Assembly (NCBI RefSeq): GCF_958450345.1
Contig: NC_088780.1
Span: 59,803,533 to 59,867,532 of the forward strand
DNA: 64,000 bases
Origin: Calliphora vicina
Taxonomy: Eukaryota > Arthropoda > Insecta > Diptera > Calliphoridae
Direction of reading: 5' to 3'
A program made the translations under genes and the position numbers. Every line of letters begins with the position of its first letter. Positions within the stretch are counted from its first letter, which is position 1. Shown one piece after another: positions 35,409-47,236 of the stretch. Below the pieces are notes generated by a model, which had not been told where the DNA came from, made no database searches, and was given only the letters and a program-made list of their open reading frames with translations.

Positions 35409-37116
35409 TGCCCACAGTTTAAATCAAATAATAACGTTTTATATGATTTAATTACTCTATTGAACCCCCTAGAAATAGTATCCCCGACTGGTCACTCTGC
35501 AATTTCAAGCACGAAAATAAATTGGTTGAAATATAGAAAATATATTAGCACACACAGTACAGAAAATATATCGCTAAGAACACCAGAATATATCGATATC
35601 TCACTCAAAAATTTTGAACAAAACTTAAAACTTGCTGATGAACACGCCACTCAAATAACCCAACAAATAAGATACAATAGACTCTATTCTGCAGACATTG
35701 AACAGTTATTAGCTGAAAAAAGAAGAGTTCGTCGAGAGTGGCAACTCTACAGATCCCCTCAACTTAAAACGGAGTTTAGGAAATGTCGCAAACGCCTCAG
35801 TATGCTTCTTCACAAACGCAAAACTGACTCAATTAATAAATATCTGGAGAACTTTGATGCCACCCAGTACTCAAATTACTCTCTATGGCGAGCTACAAAA
35901 AAAATTAAAAGACCTGATATGAGCAGACCTCCTGTACGTAATTCTAGTGGAGGCTGAAATACTGAAAAAGGAAACCTGTTTGTTAGTCATCTAAAGAATG
36001 TATTTTCCCCAAACGAGTCAAACGACATAATAGAGTTACCACCTACATTACCCCATATTACTGCAGCTGAACCACTTCGTTTTGAGATTTCTGAGCTTCA
36101 CAAGACTATTGTTGATTTATACTCCAAAATATCACCTGGTATTGATAAAATCAGTAACAAGGTGCTCCTCGAGTTACCCCAAATTGCATTAAGAATAATC
36201 CTATTTATTTTAAATGCTATATTACGTCTTGAATATTATCCACCAGAATGGAAGGTTTCTTTAGTTACAATGATACCTAAGACGGGAAAAGATCACAGTA
36301 AAGTAGAATCATACATAAAAATAAAACAATATTTACCAGTGAACACAAACACAAGCTTCTAGAAAGTTATTTAAGACATCGTAAGTTCGTTCTTAAAGAG
36401 GGAGACTTCATAAGTTCACCACAGCCTATTGAAGCAGGCGTACCGCAAGGAAGTATACTGGGTCCCTTCCTATATTTGCTATATACTTGTGATATGCCTA
36501 CAAACAGTCGAACCCACATATCTACTTTTGCTGATGACACAGCTATACTAGCCATTCATGAAAACCCCCAAGAAGCATTTGTACTTTTACAAGACCATAT
36601 ACTCGACATAGAAAGGTGGTTAAAACAATGCATTGCAATGGAGAATAAGTAAACGAGCAAAAATGTAAACATCTTATATTCACATTGCGTAGAGAATCGT
36701 GCCCTCCAATCCTAATAAGTAATCATATAATACCTCAACAAACTGAAGTTAAATATCTAGGTCTGCATCTAGACCGACGTCTTACCTGGAAAAGCATATA
36801 GATACGAAATTGACTCAAATGAAGTTAAAATTACTACAAATTTACTGGCTAATTGGTAAAAACTCGAGATTGAGTTTAGATTGCAAACTTTTGCTGTACA
36901 GCTCAATAATAAAACCCATATGGTGCTATGGAATTCAATTATGGTATGTGAGAAATATTAACATTCATAAGGACCCTGGTGAAAAATGAAATAAAAAAAC
37001 AAGCGGAGTCATATTTGAAAAAGTTAGAAGTTCACCCAAATCCACTTGCACGAACATTAATGAGAAGTAATGGCTACATCCGACTAAGAAGAAGGAATCC
37101 AACATACCTGCGCTGA
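35409..37116 (+). pseudogene. LINE ORF2 (reverse transcriptase) pseudogene
   Basis: In-frame from about 35409 to 36362 with one stop (TGA 35955-35957, at a position usually Trp). It starts near the end of the endonuclease domain (GHSAI), followed by the Arg/Lys-rich linker, then reverse transcriptase motifs SPGIDKISNKVL, PPEWKVSLVTMIPKTGK. About 100 residues, including the first catalytic Asp of the palm, are then missing, and reading resumes at about 36350 with AGVPQGSILGPFLYLLYT and STFADDTAIL (the second catalytic Asp pair), then after a frameshift EVKYLGLHLDRRLTWK, KPIWCYGIQLW and HPNPLARTL to a stop at 37114-37116. This motif series is typical of Jockey-clade elements. Frameshifts, stop and deletion make it inactive. 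Confidence 0.85.
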
Positions 37117-37270
37117 TGATAGGATCTATAAATTAAACATAATTTTTCGTCCAACTGTGGTGGGACGTAAATAAAAAATAATATTTAGATTTAAGATTTG
37201 AACAAATTATTGATAGTTCACATTATTTTGTGAAGATACAATAAATAAAATATGAAATAAAAAAAAAAAA
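35409..37270 (+). mobile_element. Jockey-clade LINE (non-LTR retrotransposon), 5'-truncated
   Basis: 5'-truncated insertion ending in a poly(A) run (37261-37270) preceded by AATAAA-like words. The remaining body is the C-terminal half of ORF2. It interrupts repeat family Z. I could not identify an unambiguous target-site duplication. Confidence 0.8.
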
Positions 37271-38219
37271 TATGATTTAATATTTATTTTGTTTCCATCT
37301 TGCGTATTTTGGTTGAAAATTTTTAATTTAATTATTTTTCAGTTTGAAGTTTTTTTCAAATGTTTGTAATTTATTTATTTATTTTATTGGAATGAAAACT
37401 ATATATATTATAATAATATCGTTTTCAATAATAATACATGCTATCATAATCGCCCCCATAAGGTAATATCGGTTTCATATCGTATCGTTTTCTGGTTTAT
37501 TGTGTCAATTTTGTAATTAAATATTTAATAATTTTGAAATTTATATCACTTCCCAAAAATGGACCTATAAGATGCAAACGTACTTCTTTTTAGCTGTGAT
37601 TATTTGTCATTATAAATCATACCAAATATGTAAGTAATAAAACTCCATTATCAGATTTTAAAAATATTTCAAATCATGGATTTTACAACGTTTTTTGACT
37701 CTCCTGTAATATTTCAGAAAAGGACTTTGTATTGTAAATTTTAAGAACAAAACACACTAATGAAGTGAAATTTATTGAAAGAAGGTATGTACATCACATT
37801 TAATTTAATGTTTGGTAAAATCATCACTAAGTTTATAATGAATAATTATTAAGATTTAGCTTAACTTCTAGAATTATGCGGAATTTAAATTTTAATAGTT
37901 TCATTATGTGCAATTTATTCTGAAAAAGTTTTTAAGTAAACTCATCGTCCTCTACTATTTAGAATCATTGAAATTCTTAAATATATTAATCTAAAGATGT
38001 TTGTATTGTAAATCGGCAGTTTAGGCTGCAAATCAGACCAATAATTAAAACATTAATTTTTTTTTTAATTTTAGCTCCAAATTTTAAAAACCGGTTTACC
38101 GAGTGATAAAAACCGGTTAAACGAAAATCAATAGTTTAAAATTAACCGGTTCGCAAAAAACCGAGATTTCGAATAAAAACCGAAAAAAAAACAAATTTAT
38201 TAGGAAAAACTTAACAACT

Positions 38220-38472
38220 CGCAGAGTTCTCGAAGAGGAGATTCTATATGTGTATGTATTTTTTTTTTGAAATAGGAACACAAAATGTAACATACTCGAG
38301 GTGTCCTATTTGAGGACCCTTGGTCGCGCCCCTGGTGGGCCCATGAGGTCCAAGTTCAAAACTTAAACTCAACACTTCCTCTTTATGCATGTGGAATTTC
38401 ATTCAAATCGGACTTACCGTTTAGAAGTTACATATGTATTTATTTCCCTCTATTTTTTGCTATACCACTGTG
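38220..38472 (+). repeat. Transib-type MITE family T, second copy
   Basis: The segment with GAGGTGTCCTATTTGAGGAC, CGCGCCCCTGGTGG and TTCCCTCTATTTTTTGC ends TACCACTGTG at 38472, followed by CGATG. It shares its interior and right end with 52.98-53.17 kb. The left terminus is missing or unrecognisable. Confidence 0.6.
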
Positions 38473-38764
38473 CGATGCGAAAGAAAAATGAGTTGAACAA
38501 TTTTGTATAATTTTCATACAAATTTTATCGAATCATTTTTCTTTCGACATCGTAGAACAGGCAGAAAAAGCCAACATATCAATTACTTATGAAAGCACGT
38601 GTGCAATTGTCGTTTCAAACAAACTGTAAAATGGACGAAAAAGCAGTGTTATCATACCTTCCAGTGTTGCCAATTTATCCCTTTTCTGACTAAATTTAGC
38701 TCTTTTCAATCTTGTTTAGCCACAAAAAAATTAATTTAGCCTTTCCCCATTTTTTTAGCCTTTT

Positions 38765-39422
38765 TATACCCTTCACCATGAGTGGCGAGTGTATATATAA
38801 GTTTGTCATTCCGTTTGTAATTTCTACATTTTTCATTTGCGACCCCACAAAGTATATATATTCTGAATCGTTATAGATAGCGGAGTCGATATAGCCATGT
38901 CCGTCTGTGTGTTGAAATCAACTTTCTGAAGCCCCCAAAAAACTTACATACACGAGTGATACATCAATATCTCCGAAATTCTTCCGGCTCGGTTGCTATT
39001 TAAAATCGAGAAAATCGGTCCACAAATAGCTGAGATATAAGGAAAAAACCAGGACAACCTCGATTTTTGACCAATTTTTGACCCATATCTGGATTACTAA
39101 ATCATTAATATAGACAATATGGATATTTAATGATAGATATTTCAAAGACCTGTGCAACGACGTATATAAGACCATAGTAAGTTGGACCTACAATGGGTCA
39201 AAATCGGAAAAAATATTTTTTAACCCGAATTTTTTTTTTCACCAAATTTTTTTTTTCACTAAATATTAAAAAAAAAGTGTTTAAAATTAAAAAAAAAAAT
39301 TAAATTTAAAAAAAAAATTTTAAAAAACAATTTCGAAAAAACAACTGGAAAAAAAATTAAATTTTGTTTACCTAAAAATATTTAAAATTTTTATTTTAAA
39401 GTATATTTTGGTGAAGGGTATA
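38765..39422. mobile_element. TATACCC element with inverted ends
   Basis: TATACCCTTCACCA at 38765-38778 is mirrored by TGGTGAAGGGTATA at 39409-39422. It is followed by TTCGGCACGGCCGAATATAG and CTCTTACTTG, a tail also found in part at 30.62 and 62.45 kb. The interior contains AAGTTTGTCATTCCGTTTGT and GAGATATAAG words shared with other places in the window. Non-coding; low-complexity A/T at 39.22-39.38 kb. Confidence 0.6.
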
Positions 39423-39699
39423 TTAAATTCGGCACGGCCGAATATAGCTCTCTTACTTGTTTATTTTCATGTAGCCATTTTTATTGAACCTTCCATACAT
39501 TCTTCAAAATTATATCTTTAATTATATCTTCAAATTTATGCTCAAGCATTTTATTATTTGCATCAAGGAGGCATTCAAAATACATGTTGTATTCTTGCAT
39601 GGTTGCTCAGAATTGTGTTTCAATGGCAATGACTCTGTAACTTTTGAAACGATTGAGATATTTTTGTATTTTTTTAATGTACAGATTGTTAAAAATTAA

Positions 39700-39873
39700 T
39701 GAGAACAAGAACTATTTCCAAACGATTTAAAGTTTTATCGATGAATCATGATAATAAAATTTTCATTAATTATATAAAAAAAAACAAAGCCAACTATGAT
39801 TAAAATATTAATACAAATTCAAAGTATGTTATATATTAGGTTTACAATATTAAGTAGAGTAATATTTTCAACA
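39700..39873 (-). repeat. Probable 3' LTR start of the copia element
   Basis: It begins TGTTGA (complement of 39868-39873) immediately after the purine-rich tract. The extent towards lower coordinates is uncertain because no 5' LTR is available for comparison. Confidence 0.4.
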
Positions 39874-39927
39874 CTCCTTCTTAAACCTAATACTAAACAT
39901 TTTAATTATATACATATACTCAATTAA

Positions 39928-40793
39928 TTAATTAAAGTTCATAAGTTTAACAAATTTCGTATGTTTAATCTTTTGTCGATTTTTTGTAAAAATATCTGCT
40001 ATCATGTTGTCTGTGCTAAGATACTTAAGATTAATTTGCTTCTTGTTAATGAGTTCTCGTATGTGATGGTACTTGATATCTATATGCTTGCTTGGGTTGT
40101 GAAATATAGCATTTGACGCCAATTTAAGAGCTCCCTGGTTGTCCACATTTATTACAACTGGAACATCTTCAATACTATCGAGTTCAAGTAACAATATTTT
40201 AAAATAAATGGCCACCTTTGCAGCATTTGACGTTGAGATATACTCCGCTTCTGTGCTACTTAATGCGACCACATTTTGTTATTTGGATTCCCACGAAATC
40301 AAATATTTTCCATAGTAAAACATAAAACCACTATATGATTTTCTATCTAGAGCATTTCCGCCGCAATCAGCATCGGCATATCCAGTTAATTCTGTTTGAC
40401 TGCATCTGTAATTTAGCTTTAGTTCAGTAGTTCCGGATAAATACCTTAAAATGTTCTTAGCAGCGTTCATGTGTTCAGTATGAGGTTCAGTATTTCTCTG
40501 TGACAACTTTGCTACTGAATGCAATATATCGGGTCGAGTTGTATTTGCTAAATACATAAGTTCACCCATTACTGTCTGATAAGACGACACATCTGCTTTT
40601 GTACAATTATTTTTACAAGCTACTTGAAAACCAGGAACAGATGCTTTCTTACATTGTTCCATGTTATACTGTTTCAATAAGAATTTTATATATTGGGTGT
40701 TACTCACAGTTAAATCACCTGTTTCACCATCTTTTTTGATTTCCATTCCAAGAAAATGCTGTACTGGACCTTTATCACTAACATCAAATGCGG
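39928..40793 (-). pseudogene. copia reverse transcriptase C-terminus and RNase H
   Basis: The frame resumes with HFLGMEIKKDG, TRPDILHSVAKLSQ, LRYLSGTTELKL and YADADCGGNALDRKS, then an in-frame TAA (40276-40278), followed by VVALSSTEAEY, VDNQGALKLASN and HIDIKYHHIRE, the conserved RNase H blocks with their acidic residues, and DIFTKNRQKIKH at the end. The order and content match copia Pol. Apart from the nonsense codon this part is well preserved. Confidence 0.85.
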
Positions 40794-41315
40794 TTAATAA
40801 TTCAAATTCAATTCTTCATATACTGCTAATAAAACAAGTTCGTTATCAACTGTCATTTTATACAAGCATGGTTCGTTATCACAGCTTGTGAATCCAATCT
40901 TCTTTAAACATAAGTCAAGTTTAACATTCCACTCACGACCAGATTGCTTAAGGCCGTATAGGGACTTTCGTAACCGTAGAACCTTATTTGGATGGTTTTT
41001 ATCAACGAACATCTTTGGCTGTTGCATGTAGACCTCCTCGTTGAGATCACCATTTAAATATGCACTAACTATATCAATTTGGTGTAAATGCATACCTTTG
41101 TTGACAGCTATGGCGAATATTAATCTTATATTTTCATAACGTATAACAGGTGAAAACGTTTCTTGATAGTTAACACCATATTTCTGGCTGCAGCCCTTTG
41201 CCACAAGCCTTGCTTTGTACCGCTCAATATCACCGTTTTTCGTAGTTTTGATGGCGTAAACCCATTTGCAACCTATTGCATTTTTTCCAGCTGGCAAATC
41301 AACCATGCATAGCAT
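40794..41315 (-). pseudogene. copia reverse transcriptase, N-terminal part, catalytic YVDD lost
   Basis: Contains GCKWVYAIKTTKNG, RYKARLVAKGCSQ, QETFSPVIRYENIR, HQIDIVSAYLNGDL (first catalytic Asp) and LRKSLYGLKQSGREW, all diagnostic of copia-type reverse transcriptase. At the place where LLAVYVDD is expected the sequence reads LLAVY and then joins directly to EELN, so the two catalytic aspartates of the YVDD box and roughly 20 residues are missing, and the frame changes. The enzyme cannot be active. Confidence 0.85.
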
Positions 41316-41883
41316 TTTTCCAATCCGCTGACTTTTTGCAAGAAGTAGCTTCTTTTGGAGTTTGAGGAACGACGTCTATTTTTGTTGATAAACCATTTAA
41401 GATATTATATTGCTTCCTAGATCTACCAGGCATACCATCACGAATTATTTTGGGACGACCTCTACCTCTTTTTGGTATCTCTTGAATTTGATTTTCGGCA
41501 TCAGAATTCCTGTTATCGTTAGTTATAGTGATTTCATCAGATTATTCTTTGTCAGCAGTATTGAATCCATCTTCGATTGCTTCTTCATCAACTGAAACAT
41601 TTGATGCTTGGGACTTGGACTTCACTAGTGACAAAAATGAGAAAATCGTCTTCGTTGTCTACATTGTTTTCACTGCCAACACAATTTTCAAATGTATTTT
41701 CTTCAAATATTACGTCACGTCTTTCAATAACGCTTTGGGTTTCTTTATCATGATATACTATTTACCTTTTGCGCCAAACTTTGCCTTTGGACGTTTATTC
41801 AAAGCTACTGTACACGATCCAAAAACCTTCAAATGACTAACTTTTGGCTTTCTGCCATAACAAGCTTCGTATGGCGTTTTGTT

Positions 41884-42741
41884 TCACAGGGCTTTAGTAG
41901 GAGATCGATTTCGTAAATACACAGCTGTAGCAACGGCTTTCGCCCTCAGACTTTTGTTCAGATTCGCATGTACTAACATAGATCGTGACATCTCTACTAA
42001 CGTGCGGTTTGCTCGTTCGGCAACACCATTTTGTTGTGGTGTATAAGCAACTGTCAACTGATGCAAAATGCCGTGTTCCTGCAGATATAAATCAAAATCT
42101 TTGTTAATATACTCACGTCCGTTGTCAGTCCTTAGAATTTTTATTTTTTCTCCAGTTTGACGTTCAACTTGCTGTTTAAAAATTTTGAATTTATCAAAAA
42201 CCTCGTTCTTTGACTTCATAAAATATACAAATATATGCCTTGTCTTGTCATCGATAAAGGTGAGAAAGTATTTCGAGCCTCCTACTGACGATACGTTTAT
42301 CGGACCACACACATCCGAATGAATTAACTCCAATAGGTGTTTGGAACGATGTTCAGTTGCTTTAGGAAATGTCATAACATGAATCTTGCTTATCATACAT
42401 GTCTTGCAATTATGCTCTCTTGCTTGCTTAGAAATCTCCATGCCATTAACAATACCCTTTTTGCACATATCTCTCAAATCATTAAAATTTAAATGGCCAT
42501 ATCGGCAGTGCCATAACATATCGTTGTTACTTACTGCAAAAATACGTTGTTTGGGTTCTTGACACATATCAAATAAGTTGTCTTCTTTGTAGGCTCTTAT
42601 GGCAATATAACCATCACTATCCTTTATTTCCACACCATCAGAATTAATTGTAGCAGTATAACCATTTTCAACTGCTTTGCTTATAGAAATAAATTTACCT
42701 TGCAATTCCGGAGCAAATAAGACATTTTTGAGTTGAATTTC
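41884..42741 (-). pseudogene. copia integrase
   Basis: In frame with the protease. It has a zinc-binding pre-integrase motif (WHCRYGHLN then CKTCMISK, an HHCC-type arrangement) followed by the catalytic core with all three acidic residues in their usual contexts: LIHSDVCGPI, ILRTDNGREY and TPQQNGVAERANRT. The first open frame ends at a stop (41884-41886) where the downstream codons still read as the expected integrase C-terminal linker (PYEACYGRKPKV, LKVFGSC), with at least two further stops in 41.6-41.9 kb. The integrase core itself looks otherwise well preserved. Confidence 0.85.
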
Positions 42742-43150
42742 TCAATCTGATTTAAGTATTACTTCGCCTTTACCAGTAGCAGCTATAAATTTATCAGCGG
42801 CGAGAAAAATCTTTTCGTTATACTGCTCAAGAGTTTTGAATAATTTTCTGTCATTGGACATGTGAGATGTTGCCCCACTGCCAACATACCAGACATCTTG
42901 CTTAAATCCCTTTGCTGCTGCAATTAATGCACAAGTCTTTTGATCCATTGGTTTCTTATCTCGGCAGTCTTTTGCATAATGACCATTACGACCGCAATTG
43001 TAGCATTTGACTGTAACTATCTTATTTTCTTTTGCCCCTTTCGCGTTCCAGTTCTTGGCTTTTTTATTAGAATGTGCTGCGTATGCTTGTTGTCCACCAA
43101 CTTCGGCATCTTGCTGTTTATTTCCTCGACGATCAAATACGATAAAATAA
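42742..43150 (-). pseudogene. copia gag zinc knuckle and protease
   Basis: The reading frame upstream of 42948 carries CYNCGRNGHYAKDC, a perfect CX2CX4HX4C zinc knuckle used by Gag nucleocapsids to bind RNA (about 42971-43012). It is followed by the protease region with WYVGSGATSHM. In copia-type proteases the active site reads D-S-G-A; here the aspartate is replaced by glycine, which would abolish activity. The frame ends at a TGA (42742-42744), but the following codons continue in the same frame into the integrase, so this is a single nonsense change. Nothing recognisable remains of the N-terminal Gag. Confidence 0.8.
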
Positions 43151-43159
43151 TAAATTTGT

Positions 43160-44925
43160 AATAATAAGAATACACATACTTATATAATAAAAAATATTTG
43201 AAATTTTGTCTAATTTACAAATAATATAAATATGAATTTGGCTTCCCATATTCTAATTCCTAATAATAGTAAGTTAAGTAGATGAAATTTACAATAAAGA
43301 TTGTTGATGACGACCAATTTGCCAATTGTCTAAATTTTAGTATTCAGTGATATTCTTTGAATTATTACAAATAAATTATAATAAAATGAACTTAAGCCTA
43401 ATCAAAAATTTGCTTTCAAATTATAAAAATTATAAAAAAAATCAATTCGGCTTTGAAAACTGAAAGTGGTTTCATTCCGAAAGAAATTTTCGTTTTACAA
43501 GAAAAAAAAAACCGAATTTATTCTACTTTTGATCGGAATTGAATTCTGGGACAGGCCTGTCTGTATATTATACATATTTATATCAAAATATTTTTTCAAA
43601 TTGTTATTATGATATTAAAATTTATTTATTTTTTAACAAATGCTGAAAATTCCTTCTGGTTCACATAATTTTTTTCTTTTTATTATAACTAAGTAAAATA
43701 TTTAAGTAAATTCTGATAACACAAATATTTATTTACCCTTTGGCATTAAGGAACTTCATACACCACGGTTCGCTGGTGTAGAGATAGAAACAGAAAATAT
43801 AAAAAAAGTTTAAAAAAAATAAAAATCGAAATTTAATATTGTAAAAATCTGTTGTTTAACTTGTTTGTTTTTCAGATTCGACTGTGGTTGTTGCTGTTGG
43901 TTGGGGCTGCTTACCTTGTACCATTTAAATCTCCCTTTATCCCTCTCTCTCTCTCTCTCTTAGTCTAAACAAATATATCATCATCATCTACTTTAAATTG
44001 GGATTAATTTAAATGTATTTGCTTACTTACTTTGGAATAATAACAAGAGTTTTGTGAATGAAACGACTTGATGAACAAACAGAAAATATACTTATTTACA
44101 ATATTGATAATAAAGTTACCAGGAGGACCTTATGAAAAATGTGCAAATACATTTAGCAACCAACAAACAAAAACGTCTGTATTTTAATTCTAAAAAAATA
44201 TATACTTTTCTTTTAATTTTTTTTGTTTTGTTTTTGAGATTCACAATAGTGTAAACTGAAGGAAAGTAGCAAGGAAAATTTTAACGAACTTTGAATAAAT
44301 ACTATTTAGCAGCCAACGTTAGAAAACCACAAAAAGACGCTGTTGAAAAAACAGTTTAAAATAGACAAAATCCCTCAACTGCTGACACTGTTGCTGCTGC
44401 TGCTACATTTGTTATTGTTGATGTTGACGAGGCAGTTGACTGCTACCACTGGTAGGTACATTGGTGAATTTATTAAAAATTCATAATCTCGTCTCTACTA
44501 GTTGTTACGCAAATCCATAACCTTGGGATTCGTGTTAAAAACAAAAGAAGAAAAAAAGTACATAAAATAAAACTGCTTCTTTTTCTTCATCATTTTCTAT
44601 ACAATAAACACGATACGAACGAAGACTACGTCAAAGATACACACTCTTAAACACAGATACAAATACACACACACAAACTACATGCGCATTTTATTCGTTA
44701 CAACTGGTGCAAATAATTTTTATTTAAAAACAAAAATAAAACAAAATTATGATAATGAGTCTTAAATCAGTCTATAAATTTAAAACATAAACCGGGAATA
44801 AGAAAATCCCAAAACCGGCTCGGCTCCAGTTGTAGTCATGTAGCAAAAAGAAACAAAATCAATTTACAGTGCTTGATATTAGTGTAATGCCACTAAGCAG
44901 TTTGTTATTTAATATCAGCAAAATA
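43160..44925. other. Non-coding DNA; CT microsatellite
   Basis: 43.44-43.56 kb contains a segment (TTTGAAAACTGAAAGTGGTT, ATTCCGAAAGAAATTTTCG) repeated at 58.47-58.60 kb. A (CT)9 microsatellite lies at 43942-43960. A GTTGCTGCTGCTGCTAC tract occurs near 44390. The region 43.75-44.75 kb is otherwise non-repetitive and may be unique sequence, but no exon is supported. Confidence 0.4.
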
Positions 44926-44929
44926 GGTT

Positions 44930-46560
44930 CAATAGAAAATTTAAATTTTTTCTAAAACTGGTTTTTCGATTAACCGACTTCGAAAAAACCGTTTAAACCG
45001 ATTTTTTCCGACATTGAATGGAATTAATTTAAAAGTTTAAACAATACATTTTTATATGTAGATAACATAAAATATTCAATAAGGTATACATTAATGTGGA
45101 CCTTATTTTTTTTATTTTCAATTTTTCAAAAACGATGGGCAGTTTTGTGTGAGGTTAGGATAAAACAAATTTGACAAAAGTTTGAGCTCGATCGGTTAAA
45201 AATTGGCGTGTCGCATGAGAGTTAAAGTTCGTGAGATCGTTTACAAAGGGAAAAAATTATATATTTTCAGTTTTTGTAAAAATGTTGCCATTAAATAATT
45301 ACTTTTGCAATTTAATATAAAAGAATCGAAATGTGTACGTCATTTTCGTTGTAATGAGATACAAAATACAAAAATTGGTTAAAAAAATGTTAAAGTTATT
45401 AAAAATTCCCCAGACCATTAACGTGTCTCAGGCCACTATAACAAGAAATGTAGGAACAAAATTAACATATTTTGAGAAATATTAAAATAAAAGAAAATTT
45501 TTACTTAAAATATATCCATAGTTATTTGAATATGAGTTTTTGTCTTCGTAGGATAACGTTAACCTATTCGCAGGTATGACCAAGCAAATTTAATTTTTTT
45601 AACAACAGTTTCAAAATTCCATTTTCAAATTTTTAAAAATTTTGTTAAACAAATTTCAGAATTTTTTGATCATCACACAGGTATTTGTATTTATTGAGAA
45701 TACCTATAATAGGGAATAAAAATATGGAAAAAAGATGTCAATACCTCCTACAGGTTTTCCGTACCAGCGATTTAACATGTTCAATTCCATTTGACTGAGA
45801 TAATTATTTTGAAATTTTTACAAAATATGTAAAATGGACTAGTGTCCATTTGTTTATCCATTGTTTTAATTATGAGTTTATTCATAAATCTCAACCAAAA
45901 AATATAAATTATAAATTTTTTTATTAAAATTTTAGAACTCTATCACCTCGACTTTCTTATATGAAGCAGAAAATGTGCCAAGTCCCAAAAGAAGGACCTA
46001 TAAGTTCATTATAAATCATACCAAATAAGTAATAAAACTGCATTAAAAGATTTAACAATTTTTGTATGAAAATCACTCAGTTTTCAAATAATTTTTGAGT
46101 GTTTTTCATACAAAAATTTTAAAATCGTTTTCCTTTCGTGTTTCTGAATTAGGCCCTTAAAATCAAGAATTTTAGAAAGTTTTTTGTCTCACCTGTAATA
46201 TTTCTGAAAAAAAACTTAGCACAATTGTACACTAAGCTAACAAAATGTATATTAAAATAAAATTTTAAGAACAAAACACACTAATAAAGGCAAATTTATT
46301 GAAAGAAGGTATGTACAACAAAAAAATGCACATCAAATTCAATTTAACATTTGGTAAAATCATCACTATGTTTTTAAGAATAATTGCAATTCTTAATAAT
46401 ATGTATCGAAAGAGGTTTATATTGTGTATCAGCAGTTTATGTTTCAAATCAGAATAAATGTTTGATATAATGTATATACAATGAATATAACAAATTCACC
46501 AAAACATGTGATTTATTAATTTTAGTCCCTAATTAAAAACCAGTTAACTCTTTCAGCCAC
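44930..46560. repeat. AACCGGTT repeat family Z, second copy, interrupted by repeat W
   Basis: The left end contains AAACTGGTTTTTCGATTAAC and CGAAAAAACCG; the body at 45.95-46.53 kb matches 37.56-38.08 kb. The middle part, about 45.09-45.80 kb, is a fragment of the family also seen at 49.26-50.37 kb (shared words AATCGAAATGTGTACGT, CCAGACCATTAACGTGT, GATAACGTTAACCTATTCGC or close variants). Confidence 0.55.
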
Positions 46561-47228
46561 GCTTTTGTGTGTATAAGTTTAAAATCAAAAGAATTGCATT
46601 TTTACTTTAACCCTTAAATGCATGATTTTTACTATAGAGTATCAAATATTTAGTTGATTTTTATTTATTATATTTCCTTTAGCTTTAGTTTGATTTAGAA
46701 TTTCTTTAGCTGAAACTTATCGTACTCCATTTGATTTTGCTGAAAGAGAATCTGAATTAGTATCAAGCTAATGTTCGCCTAAAATTAATTGGAACTGGAA
46801 TGTAGACAATTGGCAACTATATGCATTTAATGCTTAATCAATGTTAGTTTATTATGAAAAGTAAGAAAAAATTAATCAAAACATGACAAAAAAAAGAAAA
46901 AATCATAAACGATGTCTTCAAAAAATATAATTGTTTAGCAAAATGGCAATTGAAAATGTGGTTAGTAAACTAACCATGCAACCGTAAAGAATTAACCGAG
47001 CTGATATAAATTTATTCAGAAACACCTCACATTTGACGATCTTAAGATTCGTTAACTACAGAATTAAACCTTTCAGACATTAAGAATTAGTTGAGATAAA
47101 AAACTGAAATTTTCAGTGTAAGCAAATTTGAGGCTGCTAATTAAGAATATTAATAGCAATTAATATAGAAATAGCTAAACTAATACTCAATTAATACTTA
47201 CACATTAACACTTAGAGTTTAAAATAAT
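46561..47228. other. Non-coding DNA, no structure seen
   Basis: AT-rich, without recognisable gene or repeat. Confidence 0.4.
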
Positions 47229-47236
47229 GTAATTAG

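Larger units (their letters stand above)
35317..38185. repeat. AACCGGTT repeat family Z, copy split by a LINE
   Basis: The left end (35317-35408) has AAAACCGG..AACCGGTTTTTCGGTTATCC and the right end (38085-38185) AAAACCGGTTTACC..AAACCGGTTAAACG in inverted sense. The body between the LINE tail (37270) and the right end, about 0.9 kb, aligns by eye with 45.95-46.53 kb (AAATCATACCAAATA, GAACAAAACACACTAAT, GAAAGAAGGTATGTAC, GGTAAAATCATCACTA). Without the LINE it would be about 1.0 kb. Confidence 0.6.
39869..43150 (-). mobile_element. Ty1/copia retrotransposon, 5'-truncated and inactive
   Basis: Minus-strand order is zinc knuckle, protease, integrase, reverse transcriptase, RNase H, which is the copia order (integrase before reverse transcriptase). 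Downstream of RNase H a purine-rich tract (AAGAAGGAG) runs directly into TGTTGAAAATATT at 39873 on the minus strand, which is the likely polypurine tract and start of the 3' LTR. The LTR's far end is not recognisable. On the 5' side, the sequence stops within gag near 43150, and no 5' LTR is seen. Confidence 0.85.
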
